A stretch of 64,000 nucleotides of DNA, taken from positions 11,622,001-11,686,000 of the forward strand of contig NC_135195.1 of assembly GCF_050948175.1 (NCBI RefSeq). Reading direction: 5' to 3'. Below are positions 13,829 through 26,000 of the stretch, one piece after another. The translations under genes and the position numbers were made by a program. The notes beneath the pieces are model-generated. The model searched no databases. It was given only the letters and a program-made list of their open reading frames with translations, and was not told the DNA's origin. The DNA comes from Xylocopa sonorina (taxonomy: Eukaryota > Arthropoda > Insecta > Hymenoptera > Apidae). Numbering within the stretch: position 1 is the first letter of the stretch; every line of letters starts with the position of its first letter.

Positions 13829-15996
13829 AAACATCCCGAGAGGAGCAAAAGGGGGACGGCAAAAGGAGGAGTGTGGAGCGAAAGAGACAGAGAAGGGGAG
13901 AGAAAGAAAACGGAGCTCGGGGTTGGTCGACCCGAGCAACGCGGCCGGGCAACGTCAACGTTGATTGGATTTTGCAGCTAACAAGAAAATTATATTCGAG
14001 ATTGGGTAGGTAATCGTGCGAGGCGCATCTCTCACGGGTCGCACACTTACGAGCCGGGGCTTCTCTTTTTTTGTACACCCTCCTCTCTTGCGGCTCTCTC
14101 ATCTCTTACGGCAGTTTTCATCCCCCTTGTTGCGGGAAACGTTACAGAAATAACTCGTCAAGGCGATTACTGGTTGAAGATTACTCTTTCTCTCTCGACG
14201 TGTGTAGACACGCGTGCGTCTACGTATATATAAAACAGCCGGAGGGTGTCGGCAGGTAGCGCGAGTGCCGATTGCCGGGCTCGCAAAAATATCCGCTCGC
14301 AAGAAGCGGCGCCGTCGACGTTCCGCGCCTCTGCGTCCTCTTCAACCCTTTCTCCGCGACCGATTTAACCCCTTCGAAGTGAAGGTGTTCGATGATCACG
14401 CGGCAAACTTTTTCGCGACGCTCTTTACGGTTCGCTTGCACTCCACCCCGCGCTGCGAGCCACTCCGCTTTTAAATGACTTTGAAGTAAATAAAGGAAGC
14501 TCTAAGTGCCGTTCGCGAGCCGAACGGCGGTGAAAGGTTCGCGGTGTTTTTTTTTTTCAAACGCGAACGCGGGTAACGTCGATGAAATCGAGGTGAAGGG
14601 TTGTTTGCGTCGGATGGCTGATTACGAGGGAACTTTTATTAGATCCTTTCGTTTGACAACGAGCGTAGCGTTCCAGAGAGAGAAAGAGAGTGTAGCTTAT
14701 ATTTAACGAGAGCTATTATCCGTTGTTACAAATTAGACGATTACGCGTCCGTGGAATCCGTGAAGATTGTTCCATAAAATGCCAAAGATAAAGGAGAATG
14801 TCGAATACTAAAAAAAGAAAAAAAGATCAACACGTGCGTCGCCGTATAGTCGTCTAAATAGACGCGACCTATAACATTACTGGACCCTTTTATTTCTATG
14901 GCCTCGTTATGAAATATTTACTGGCGATGTAGTATAAATAAAAAAAATGTTTCCAATATCTGCATCTCCGCGTAGCTTCCGTTAAAATACTAATCCATCA
15001 AGGTATACTCGTTGCGTATGCGAGCTGGCAAAAATTATCGATGCCAAACAGGAGAAGGAACCAGACTCGATGGTACGCGATCGGAAAAGGGTGGGCCGTT
15101 TCAAATTTAAAAGAGGGAGATTATACGGAATCGTAAAGCCACGCGACCGGAGGCTGCCAGCAGGCACGGCGAAGCACCAGGGACGTTAACGCTTCCGGTT
15201 TCGCAGGAATAACTAAGTTTTCGGTTTCTGCCCGAATCCAGGCTGGACCGGCAGTAGCGCCGATGGAGGCTTTGGTACTGCCACATCGTGCTCGGGTCAC
15301 AGACCATTAAGTCCCAGGTTTACCACAATAAGCACGCTATTCCGCCCTGGTCGGCGGGTTACCGCTATTATCGAACCAATGAGCCACGGGCACTGATTCA
15401 CCGGATTTTTCCCGTCCCCGGATGCAGAAATTCGATGCACTCTTAGCTGCATCGTCTACTGCATTCGTACTCCCTCTGCTTTCTCTCTTCTTTTTCTACG
15501 GATCGCGGCCTCTACTCTGAAATCGTTCGAGTGATCGTAATGGCTGGGAAAATCTGCGTTCACGGGAGCGTGAGGGAAATTGAGTACCCGTGGCGAGAGT
15601 ACCTAAACGAATAATTGTTGTCGCAGGGATTTAGCCGTTTATACGCGTTGCGTAAAAGCGTTTCGAATGTATGAATAAATTCATTTGAAGAACAATTGTC
15701 ACGTACGATTTACCTTCGCGTATCAGCACGAACAGATGGATGGACCATTTGATAGCGAGCGTGACGGATAGAATCTCGCTGAAAGTCAACTGGTATCTTA
15801 CGAGTCAATCATGTGTAGCATTATACTCGGGAATAAACGATATCAAGCACAGGTCGTTTCATCGTTTGACTGGCTGCTCGTTTTATGCGATAACATCGAA
15901 GATCCGACCACGAGCAACGACGCGGTCGCCATTGCCGGCAATGGAATAGTTCTTGTGCACGAGGGGGAGGGTCGCGAAGGGGTGGCCGAAGTATAT

Positions 15997-16033
15997 TACC
16001 AGCGTTACGCTGGTAGCGACCCCGCTGTCGCTA
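15997..16033. other. Two adjoining perfect stem-loops
   Basis: TACCAGCGTTACGCTGGTA at 15,997-16,015 is a perfect 9-bp inverted repeat around one T. Immediately after, TAGCGAC at 16,014-16,020 pairs perfectly with GTCGCTA at 16,027-16,033 across a 6-base gap. The two structures share two bases, so they are mutually exclusive at full length. No gene is visible around them. They could be a palindromic protein-binding site pair or a folded RNA element. Confidence 0.7.
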
Positions 16034-19000
16034 TAATCTGTTTATAAAACAATTTGCGGGCCAAGTGATGCGTGAGATACAATATATCTGCAAACATTGT
16101 TAGCATCGGTCCAATGAGGATTCGAGTGAGGAACAGGCGGGAGGACGGGGGCGACGGAGAGGGAGAAAAAGAGAGAGAATTTTGGGAGGTGGTGCACGCG
16201 GGAACTCCAAGGGATAGTCCCTTCTGATCTTTCGAGGATCCACGTTCTTTTGGTGATTCAGCGTGATTTAATAATGACAGGGGAAGTCGAGCCTCGAATG
16301 CTCATTTCGCCTGTTTGATACACGTTTCGAGGCTTGTATTTTCGATACTCTCGATGTCTCGATGAATGATTAGAAACGAGTAAAAGCGAACTATGTAGTG
16401 ACGCTGAGATTTATCTATTTCTACCCACGTAAGCATAGTTTCAGACATCTTTCAAGTAAAGAATTCTAAATCGATCAGTCACAGAATCGATTTTACGTTG
16501 AAACGAATCCCACGAACTCCATAAACCTAGGTAGCGATAGTCGTTCGTATGTATTTTTACACCAAATGCCCGGCGCTACGTTTGAAAAGAAAAGCACAAC
16601 CTGCAGCCTCCCAGCAACAGACTAGCTCGAAACAAAAAACGTCTCGCGATAACGAAGCGCTAAGAGTAACAGAGAAAAAAAAGAAAGGGCTGAGGGGCGG
16701 CGAGGGGGTTGGTATCCAATGAATTACAAAAAAGAAGGCTGGGCATCGAAGCATCGCGAGGTGGACGGGTTGGCCGTGCATGTGCGGAGTGCGCGCTCGC
16801 GAGACGACACGGCATCGACGCGCGCATTCGAAAAGAACTGGGAAGAGCTCGTTTTCTCGAGCCCCGCGTCGGGCGCGTTCACCGTTTTAATTAATCGGAT
16901 TCGAGATTTCGTTATTACCACCGATTAGCTCACGTACCAATGCGCATATTTTTTCGAACGTAAAACGCGAGTAGAGACTAAAACATCAACGGCCCGACGG
17001 TCTGCTAGCTGATGACGGACAAAACGCGTATCGCGCTCCTCCACCCCCGTCCGTGCCAACCCCCTCGACGAACCACCACCGCCGTTCCCCCTGGCTCCGC
17101 GCATCCCTTGCCCTGTCTACGAGTCCAGTCTCTCTCCTCTCTTTCTCTCTGATCCACCGTGTCCATATGACTGGCCCACCCCCTCGTGCACGCTGGACGC
17201 TCGTCATCCTCTCGCAGGGTGCAACGTTGCATCGGTGTCCTGCGTGACGCTACACTTCACGCAACAGTAATTTCATCGTTATTTTTATAAATTGGGTGGC
17301 CAGGGTTAACGCTCCGGCTGGCTCGCCCGTCGGATTACAGCTTTTTGTAATATTAAAGTTCAACGCCGCTCTACGCGTCCGGCTCCCGTTGTACATATTT
17401 TCGCGTGCATCCCTCCGCCCGTCCGCCGCTCTCCGTTTCGTCCGTACCCCGCGCCGTCCGCCGTTGTTGGTCGTTTCGCTGGTAGGTTGTTTGCCCAACG
17501 GGGAACGACGAAATTATCGCGAACGTCGGTGGCGAAACGAGCGCGAAACGACGCGGATACGGGTCGTTTTTCTTCCTTTGACTTCGGAGGGACGAATTCG
17601 GAGGGACCAGAGAGTTTTTCAGTGCATCGCACGCTACGAATTACACCATACGTCGATATATCAAGGGTCTACGAGACATCCTTACTAAATATCGCCAATT
17701 GCTATGAATTTAATAACAATCGATGGCACGCTCATTGAAACACCCCCAATTACACGTGCGACGGTAACACGCGAGCCACCCATCCGGACGAAAAGCCCCA
17801 ATACAGCCGTCCACACCTTTAATCAGAAATTCCGATCTAAGTCTCGTTTCCAGTCCTTCGACTGGCGTTTCAGAAGGTATCCGATCCCTCCAAGGGGCGG
17901 CGTTAATCGTCCCTTATCAGCCGGCAATAATTCGAATAACTCGACGCCGGGGCGTTCACGGGAGTCTGCCGGCTTCCTCGTTGACGGGGCGTCCAAAAAG
18001 TAAGTAGCTTTTTATTAAAGCGGCGGGCGTTCGCGCGATCCGCTCGCGCCAAGGACGGGGTGCGGCGTTCGCGAGAGACAGGGAGAAACCTGCGGGGCGA
18101 GGAGGAAACGAGCTGATCGCGGAGGTGACGAGGGTAGGTCGTGCCGGGACTGTCCTTTCTCTTCGTCCCTCTCAGGGGCGTCTAAAGTGGGCGGCTTGGT
18201 GACACAGGGGCGGGTTGAGGGTCCAGGGCGAGCTGCTCGAGGGGGGTGTCTCCGGCACGTGACTGCTCGTGCCGCTGCAGGAGGGCAGCCCATAAAAAGA
18301 ACGAGCTTATACGCGCACGCAGGAGCCGGCGGACGTGCGGACGCTCGACGGACGATCGACGCCACGGAGGATCGGCGCGAAACGCATTATCGAGCGGGCA
18401 CCGCGCGCCGCGTGCATCCCTTTAGGCGCACGAGGGTGCCCACCCCCCGGATGATTGATACGAGATTCGGACGAGTGTAAATTCTGATTGCGCTGTCCGT
18501 GTATTATGATCGAAGGTACTTTGCCGGAGAACCAGCCCGGTTCTTTCGACGCGGTGCGCGTGTGCGCGCGAGAGGAGGGCGCAGGGGGATTGCTAGCTTG
18601 GGTGACTGTGTGATTATGATATAGTTGTCGCGTTTGAACGGAGATCGCCATGGGGGGACCATTGTATTCTGTAGCAGGCGATTAATAAGGTAACTACATG
18701 GGTTTTCAGTTGACCGAGGTTTGGGAAGATGAGAACGATTGCCAGGTTAGGGGTGTTGTTAGGGTTCGAGGAATCGTCGGTCTATTTTCTATCTTTTCAC
18801 GTACGTTTAATTTAGATTATATATTTAATAATACAAGTCGTGTAGCATACAAAAATAACAGTTGACAGCAACCTAAATATTTTGCTGGAATCACAGCGGG
18901 GGATAATAAAAAGAATTCTCCGCCCCTACGGTAAGTTAGCAGGCAGTCACTACGCGCAGCTCTTATTGACGAATTTGTACGTCAAACATCAAACACTTCA

Positions 19001-19550
19001 TCGAACTATAAACGTCAGTCAACGGTACATGCTCGAACGTAATAGATTCAGTTGCTAGCAGGGGTGAATATGATTTTAAAGTCCCTTTTTCGGGGTCCTC
19101 GGTGTTGTTTGTTCAAGTTGTGTACTCTTCGAAGGGGCACGTATGCATACAGAGAGATAGGAGGTTTCGAGTAGCCTCTGTTGGTGATAGTCTTTATTCA
19201 TACCATCTGATACGACTCTTCGTCCTTTGCGCATACTTTCTGGTCCCGTGCAACAAGTTACACGAGCAATTAAAAAATAGGAAGCCAACCGAAGGTATAA
19301 ATTACGAATTTTTCTGGATTTGTTACAACGTTCGGATAAGGGACAAGTGTCAGACGTCGAGCATAATCTACGTGCACGCTCTAAGTAACGGGTATCGTCG
19401 CACAGACGCAGCCACCCTTCCAGTTCGTGCGCTCGTTCATCGAGCGTCTCCCGTAACAATCGCCGTGTAATTCGATTCGATATCGGGAATTAGAGTTATG
19501 ATTCCGTAGGAATAATATACGAGCAGGTCTTACTATGGGCCCAGTGCCGG

Positions 19551-19580
19551 CACGTGCTGGACGTACGTGCACGTCGACGT
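19551..19580. promoter_or_regulatory. Overlapping ACGT-core palindromes (E-box-like cluster)
   Basis: Within 30 bp there are CACGTG (19,551-19,556), ACGTACGT (19,561-19,568), ACGTGCACGT (19,565-19,574) and ACGTCGACGT (19,571-19,580), each a perfect palindrome. CACGTG is the core for bHLH factors of the Myc/USF/Clock families, and ACGTG is the hypoxia-response and PAS-bHLH core. That these sites are used is inference. Confidence 0.35.
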
Positions 19581-21074
19581 TCCAATTATAATGCGCGATT
19601 TGATACGCGCCGTTGCGATGACGGGACAATTCGCCGAGATTTTTCATGCCACCCTGCTCTCGTTCTTTCTATTTTCTGACTGGTTCCTACATTTACACGC
19701 GTACGTTTATATCGCGGAATAGAACCGTATATAAGGTAATTTCATTAAATTCTATCGTTTTTACGGTGAAATGTACCGCGAGTGGGCGCGATAATCGCGT
19801 ATCTATATCACTGACTAGCGTTAAACTAGTTGCGGTCTGTCAGTCGACCGCAAATTAAACTCTGCAAATATGAATCATGCTTATAAAAAAATTTCGATTC
19901 AAATTTTGCGCGTCGATTGTCCGCCGAGATTGAAATCGTTCAACGAGATCGAGAAGATCAACAGAGATAACGTGCGACTCTGGTCACGTATGTCTCGAAA
20001 AAGTCTGATAAGCCACGGTAACGCCCATGCGAAAAGGGAGAAAAGAAAAACAGGAAAAAAGAAGGAAGGAAGGGGGACCAATGTACGGCGAGGTTATTAA
20101 AACGCGATGAGGAGGAAAAAAAAAGTTGATCGGCGGGCAACGAGGCGCGTGTCGAGGCGAGTGACGGCCGATTCTCACCCCGTTAACGTGCCTCGAACCC
20201 CTAAACGGTTAAACGGCGTTACGCGCTCGCCGTGCGCCGCACGCTCGCTCGTGTGGTACATCGTGCAAACTCATCGATCCCGGTTTCGCTACGATTTGCA
20301 TTTAGTAATGACCCGGCATGCCTCTGACTGGTCGTCGTCTGGTTGCGATATTGAAAATGGACCGATCGATGCGTCGAGTGGATGCTCGATTCGCGAGGAT
20401 AAATCCGGGAGGCTCTCCTTCGCGCGACGTTTCCACTCCGCGTTCGAAATCTAAGAGGCTCGTGTCGATGGGGAACGATATTCCTCGCGTATCCCACGAT
20501 TCGATCTGATCTCCTTTACGAAAAGTATTGTACACGGAATTATCGGATAACGAGACACGGTATAACCTTTAAATATAACAAACCACTCGGACATCGCATT
20601 ATCCCTCATTTTCTCCGCCACTTGAAAACCGAAGTCCTCTCCAGTCCTCAACGCCGTGTACACGAATCTCCCTTGTTACATAATTTGAAAAAAATCCGCA
20701 CGAAAGCGGTCCAGCGCTGGAGAGACGGGAACAAAAAACGGGGGTTAGTTGGGTGATACTGCAGACGCGTATAGAGGGGGATGTTAGGTATAGTACATTT
20801 GTAGGAAGCGCGAGCAGAGGGGGCGAGGAGGGTGCGGGGTTGGACAGAAGGACAGCGGGTCCGCGTAATATAATTCAGTAAGTTTATGACTGGCCCGGGG
20901 GAACGGTGGCGGTTTGCATATAACCAGGGGTAAGTTCGCCGCGAGGTTTCGCGGGCTGGAGAAAGAGACGGCGATGCAGAGAACGAAACGGAGAGGGTGG
21001 ATGGTTGGCCGTATTTCTTGTCTGGTGAGCTTTACGGTGCTGGGCTGCGTTATGACCGTCGAATGGATTATCAT

Positions 21075-21423
21075 TTCTCTCTCTTTCCGCCCTGTCCACC
21101 CCTTCTCGTCCCACCTCTGTCCTCGTCACTTTTCCCGGGCGTCCCTCTTCCTCGCCGTTTCCTCTTCTCTTTCGTCCTTTCTTCGGCCAGCCGGCTTCTT
21201 CCCGCTGTATCCTGTAAGAAAGCTCATCCCACAGCCGGTCGTTCTCTCCCTCACCCCTTGCAAAGACATGCAAAGCAGTTGGGGGCGGGAGAGAGGGGTT
21301 GGTTGAGAGGGACAGCCGGAGAGACGTGGTTCGAATAAGGACAGGCTGCGTTGGATCGCGAAGGATCGGAGAGGAGAGAGGGACAGAGAGGAACAGAGAG
21401 GAGGAGGACGAAGAAGTAGCAGA
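21075..21423. repeat. Polypyrimidine tract followed by polypurine tract
   Basis: The plus strand is C/T-rich at about 21,075-21,190 and A/G-rich at about 21,285-21,423, the mirror order of the tract pair near 5 kb. The open frames on both strands in this stretch are low-complexity. Confidence 0.75.
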
Positions 21424-22991
21424 ATATCCACGAAATGTTCCTTTTTCCGAAGCTCTTTTCCTCTTTCCGAGCGTTGTTACCAACACGCTCGAGTTTTCTG
21501 CTCGCGCACGAGATAGCGGGAGATGGCTCGACGGATACGAGGCAAAAGAAGAAAAACGGGGATGGGGGAAGACCGATGCCACCGTGAAAAGGGGTTAGGG
21601 GGTGGCTCTTCGGCATGTACCTAACGGATAGGTAGACCGACAGGTACATGAGCGCGCGCACGCGCGCCAACGGCTGCTATGAGTTTACATAAAAACGGGG
21701 CTGCATTAGCGTGCTATAAGTATATAGGACGTTTCAAACTATGCGAGCCTAGTTTCGTGATGGTATTAGACTGATGCAAAAAATGGGAAACTCTCATATT
21801 CTTCGGAAGATATCTTTAAAACACATGGTCCAACGCGACTCATCGAAATCCAAGCAACGTATGACAGGACTCTTACAAACATTCGCCGTTTCAGTAACGA
21901 CCAGATGCTGTAGAACATCCTGTAGAATGGTCCACTAGAATCCATGAGAGTGCATACTTATAAGCCGCTAGAAGAGTGTAAGTGTATACGAGTGCGTGTA
22001 TTCCTAGAGGAGTACGCGAGGCTGGAGGTCTCATCTTATGTTGCACAACATTGGCCGCCATCATTGGAGCAAGCCGGCTGGAATTAATTTGAATGTTTTT
22101 TGAGCGGTACAGCCCGGGGGTCTTCGTCTCGCAAGAAACGCCAGGAACCACCGGCCCCGCCGCGACTACCCACCGCGCCACCCTCGATCCTCGTCCTCGC
22201 TACCCCACGATCTCGTGTCCCTCATCCCTCCCATCGTGCCCCGTTCCCGCGTACCTCGTAAATATACACCGATATTGCGTTCGCCGTTCCCAAGAATACC
22301 GCAATTTATCTTTTCCTGCGTCGATCCGCGGGAAAACCGTTTTATTGCCCGCCGCGTATCGCCTCTGGATACCTCAACGATGCTCGACAGACGTTACCAT
22401 CGATAACAAAATAATCAACAAAGCCGTTAGTGGCGACGCAAAAAGTTATCCATAAAAATATTCCAATAAACCGGCGTATTAACGCATCGCGAGATAAAAG
22501 TCGCGGACCGTGGACGAGAATAGTTCACCGCGAAACGATGGATCCTTGGTCGGTATAGGGGTAGCAATTTTCCACGGCGGCAGCGCGAGGAAGGCGAGCA
22601 TTTATCGTCGATCGCGCGGCAGAGCGAAGATCGATCGTCGTTGGATCTGTCGAAACTGCAGTTCACGAATTCTCCGCTCTAGCTGGGTGCGGGAGTCGAG
22701 GATTCGCGTCGGATGGGGTACGCGCGCACGACCACTATCAGCCATGATCGGCGTCGCCGATGTTAGCCACGGGGGTTGGGAGCGAGGGCGTGGGTAGGGG
22801 TCGGTTGGCGCGCACTGGCGCACGGGTTTATGTAGCAGAAGTGATGGCTACATTTGTTCGTTATTTCGTTGCGTTTTTGTTTTTAGAGGGACTTTATTTA
22901 CGACCGGATAGCGGAGCCACAAATATGCGACGAGATCGGCCGCCGCGTTCCGTTCGGGCGCGCGTACGTTTGCACTTATGCGAACGTGCCC

Positions 22992-23014
22992 CGTTCGTTC
23001 GTTCGTTCGTTCGT
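22992..23014. repeat. (GTTC)n tetranucleotide repeat
   Basis: Five consecutive TTCG/GTTC units. It creates an artificial R-S-F-V-R repeat in one frame, which is not evidence of a protein. Confidence 0.9.
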
Positions 23015-26000
23015 GGACGTTATTTCTCGCGGCACTTTTATATCCACAATAATTCGCGGGAGGGTAGGTGTCGGTAAACTGCGTCACACGCGCCGATATC
23101 GCGCCCGTCGCGGCGTGTCACGCGAACCGCGAGTAATGATAATGAACCGCGGCGCGCTGGCGATAGGTGATTTATACGCACCTTTCGTCTTCGTCGTGCT
23201 CGATGATTTTTCCAACCCTCCCTTTTCAATCATCCACGTAACAGCATTTTTTTCGACGACCCTTTTTTTCGATGCGGTGGAAAACGATTCGCGGTACGTA
23301 ATCGCGGAACTCGTTGATGGACGGATTTATCGGATTAATCAGCGCGAATTGTTGACGAGGATGATTTGTGAACGGGGGACGAGTCGTCGGAGAACGCGGA
23401 AGCGATTCAAGCCGGCGTTACAGACCGAGGGGCATTTAATTAGCCCCGTAGATATAATTAAGGAGGAGTGGTCAAGCTGAAAGGCAAGGTCGTAATGAAT
23501 CGCGAAACGAGCGAACGAAAAATGAACCGGGGCTCGCTGAAGTTTCCTCGCCGGCTTTCGTTTTCATTCTACTTAATACAGCATAAGACGTTGATCTTGA
23601 AATAAAACTTATTAAAAAGGGCTCGGCCCGGTTTCACGGGGATCGGGAGCCTGCTTTCCGTTCGCCGTGTCTTCCTCCGCTACCGCTTCGCCCACGCACG
23701 GCTGCTCGTGAAAGAACGGCAATTTTTTGCTCTCGAAACTTTCCGGGAACGTAGCCGAGGCCGCCGGAGCGGTTTCGCATAATAAATCTGAGAGATATTT
23801 GTTAGGGTAGCTAGGAAGCATTTGTCTATGTTAAGGGGGTGGAAAGGGCGCCGACAACGCGGGCGCCTCCATCTATCAACGGCTCCAGCAAACACATCAA
23901 TCCACGACTCACGCCACGATGGGCGATTTTAAGGGTGGGAAAAAACTAAGCGCCGATCAGAGCCACGTCACGAGTCGGGCGCAATCGAAACTTCGCGGCT
24001 GATCGGCCACGGAGGACAATTATTCGTGGGTTCCCGATCTCGCAAAATAAAATCGAAAGCGTCGACTCTTCTTTCGATCTTTACGATCGAGCAGGGAAGC
24101 CTTCCATGTAACTTTGGTGCCTTTTATCTTTTGTACAAAATTTCAGATCTACGGAATAACGCTGGAAACACGTATCACGGTAATCTCTGAACTAATAAGT
24201 TTCACTTCTCTCTGGTAACGTCGAGGATAATTTATTTCCTATAAGCAGCCGTGGAGCAGCTTGTACGCAACCGGAAACGCTCAGTATTCTCCGAATGTCG
24301 CGGACAGGATTAAAGTATAACGGCGGGCGCGCGGCGAAAGGAACAACAATGCTCCCCCATTGAAAATGTATCGGGAGGTAAATTTCGATTACAGGCTACC
24401 GGTTGTTTCGACCGCGAAAACGTTGACAATAGGCAATTTCGCATTTCAAAGGACAATATAGGTACTCGTCGTGATCAGCATGTAATTAGGTGCAGTACGT
24501 GGGCAGGCACGTGCGGACAATTCATCAAGGGGCCTTGCCCCTGAACGCGCTTCGATCCGCACCACGTCATTTACGGGTGTTACGGGCGCAAGGCATTTTG
24601 CCCAACTTCCCGGTATTACCGCGCCGATTTCGCAATTGGCAGCGTATTAATTTCGTCCCGATGTTTGCTCGTATAATCGAACAACGGGAAACGTTCCTAT
24701 TCCGCCCTTACTGTCGCGTCAGCGTTCGCTAATTGGAGCCACTGTTTTTTTTTTATACCATCCCAAATGTAAAAGTAACTTTTCAACGTTTTTATTTCAT
24801 ACACGGCAACGATCTCTCTATTCTGATCGTTGCGCACGACGCGTGACTCTAATCCGTAATTGCTAAAAATATTACTTTTCCGTCTTCTAGCTTAAAGCTG
24901 TTTAAATAATCGCAGAACCAAGCAAGAACTCGTCGCACGGATTGATCATACTTTTTCAACGCGAAACAATTTCCATTGCTGGCGAGTTCGGTCGCGTAAA
25001 CAAGAGCCGGCTACCCCGGCATAAGCGTTAAAAGAATTCATCTCGGTCGAAGAACAGAAGTAATTGCGATTCGCCTGGCTGGCATTGTCCACCGTCCGCC
25101 GGGCGTCCGTTCCACTTTTTACCGAGTCTCCTTTCCCGCGCGCGCGAAATTCAATTACCAGCTACGACGTCCGCCATCCAGCCACCGGAACGCGGCTCCT
25201 CTTTTTTCCTCCTTTTCGAACTCGTTTCGCCTCTCATCTTTCCCGCGCGTGTTCCGTCGAAAAACCGAACGAAGCTGAGAAGACGAAGGGAAAAAGAGGA
25301 GGCGCCCCGGAGTGGGGGCTGGTGCCGCGCGGGGGTTGACGAAAAAAAAGGAGGACAGAAAAACATTTCGCGCGACACTTCACGGCTAATCCACTTACTT
25401 TCTGCCCGCCAAGTACTCAACCTAATTAACCGAGCCGCTTCTCCGGCGTTCTTCCTTCGCGAGGGTAATCCTTCCAGCGGCGAACAAAAATCCAACGACC
25501 CCGCCTCTTTTCGTTTCCGACGATTCTTTAAAATGGGTCACCCCGCGCGCGTTACGCGGCACGTGGCCGCGCGTATGCTCCTGCGACCCGCGAAAGGGTG
25601 GGTGGGTGGTTTGGTTGGTTGGTAGCCCGCGTTCTCTTGTCTGCCCTCGGTGGCGGGTTGCTATAGAGACGCGTAACCATCCAGCAAAGGGAACATAATG
25701 GCGGTGGGAGAGGAACGGAGCGAAATAGGAACAGACGGATGGTGGCGGTGGCGTTGGGTGTGCGGGGTGGCCAAAGGGGGTGGTGAGTTTCGGCGGTAAG
25801 AAAGAGGGATACTCTCTCCTGGGCGTAACCGGGGTGGCTGAAGAAACTGGTAAATGGGATTAGAGTCGACACGGGTATTGGCATCCGGTGTTGAATTCTT
25901 GCGACGCGGACACGTACGTATCTTTTGAATCGAGAACTTTTGGTACTCGTTGTTGAAGCGAAACTTGACAGACCGGGTGTTTCGAAGATGCAGAGTATAA

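Larger units (their letters stand above)
1..15400. other. CpG-rich DNA without a recognisable gene
   Basis: I see no supportable gene here. The open frames are mostly under 150 codons, occur on both strands at once and show no domain or motif I know. Several are low-complexity translations of GA- or CT-rich DNA. CpG is frequent throughout, with short AT-rich blocks between GC-rich ones. The stretch contains several microsatellites and two purine/pyrimidine-biased tracts listed separately. It could be intergenic regulatory DNA or intron. Short exons could be hidden because I judged coding only from recognisable protein sequence. Confidence 0.6.

Noticed and set aside
14221..14240. TATATAAAAC promoter-like box
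   Set aside because: A strong TATA match, but no initiator, leader or coding exon follows. The same motif occurs at about 40,966, also without a gene.
20884..21582. 232-codon minus-strand frame
   Set aside because: Runs through the pyrimidine/purine tracts; its Ser/Leu/Pro and Lys/Arg/Glu blocks simply mirror the base bias.
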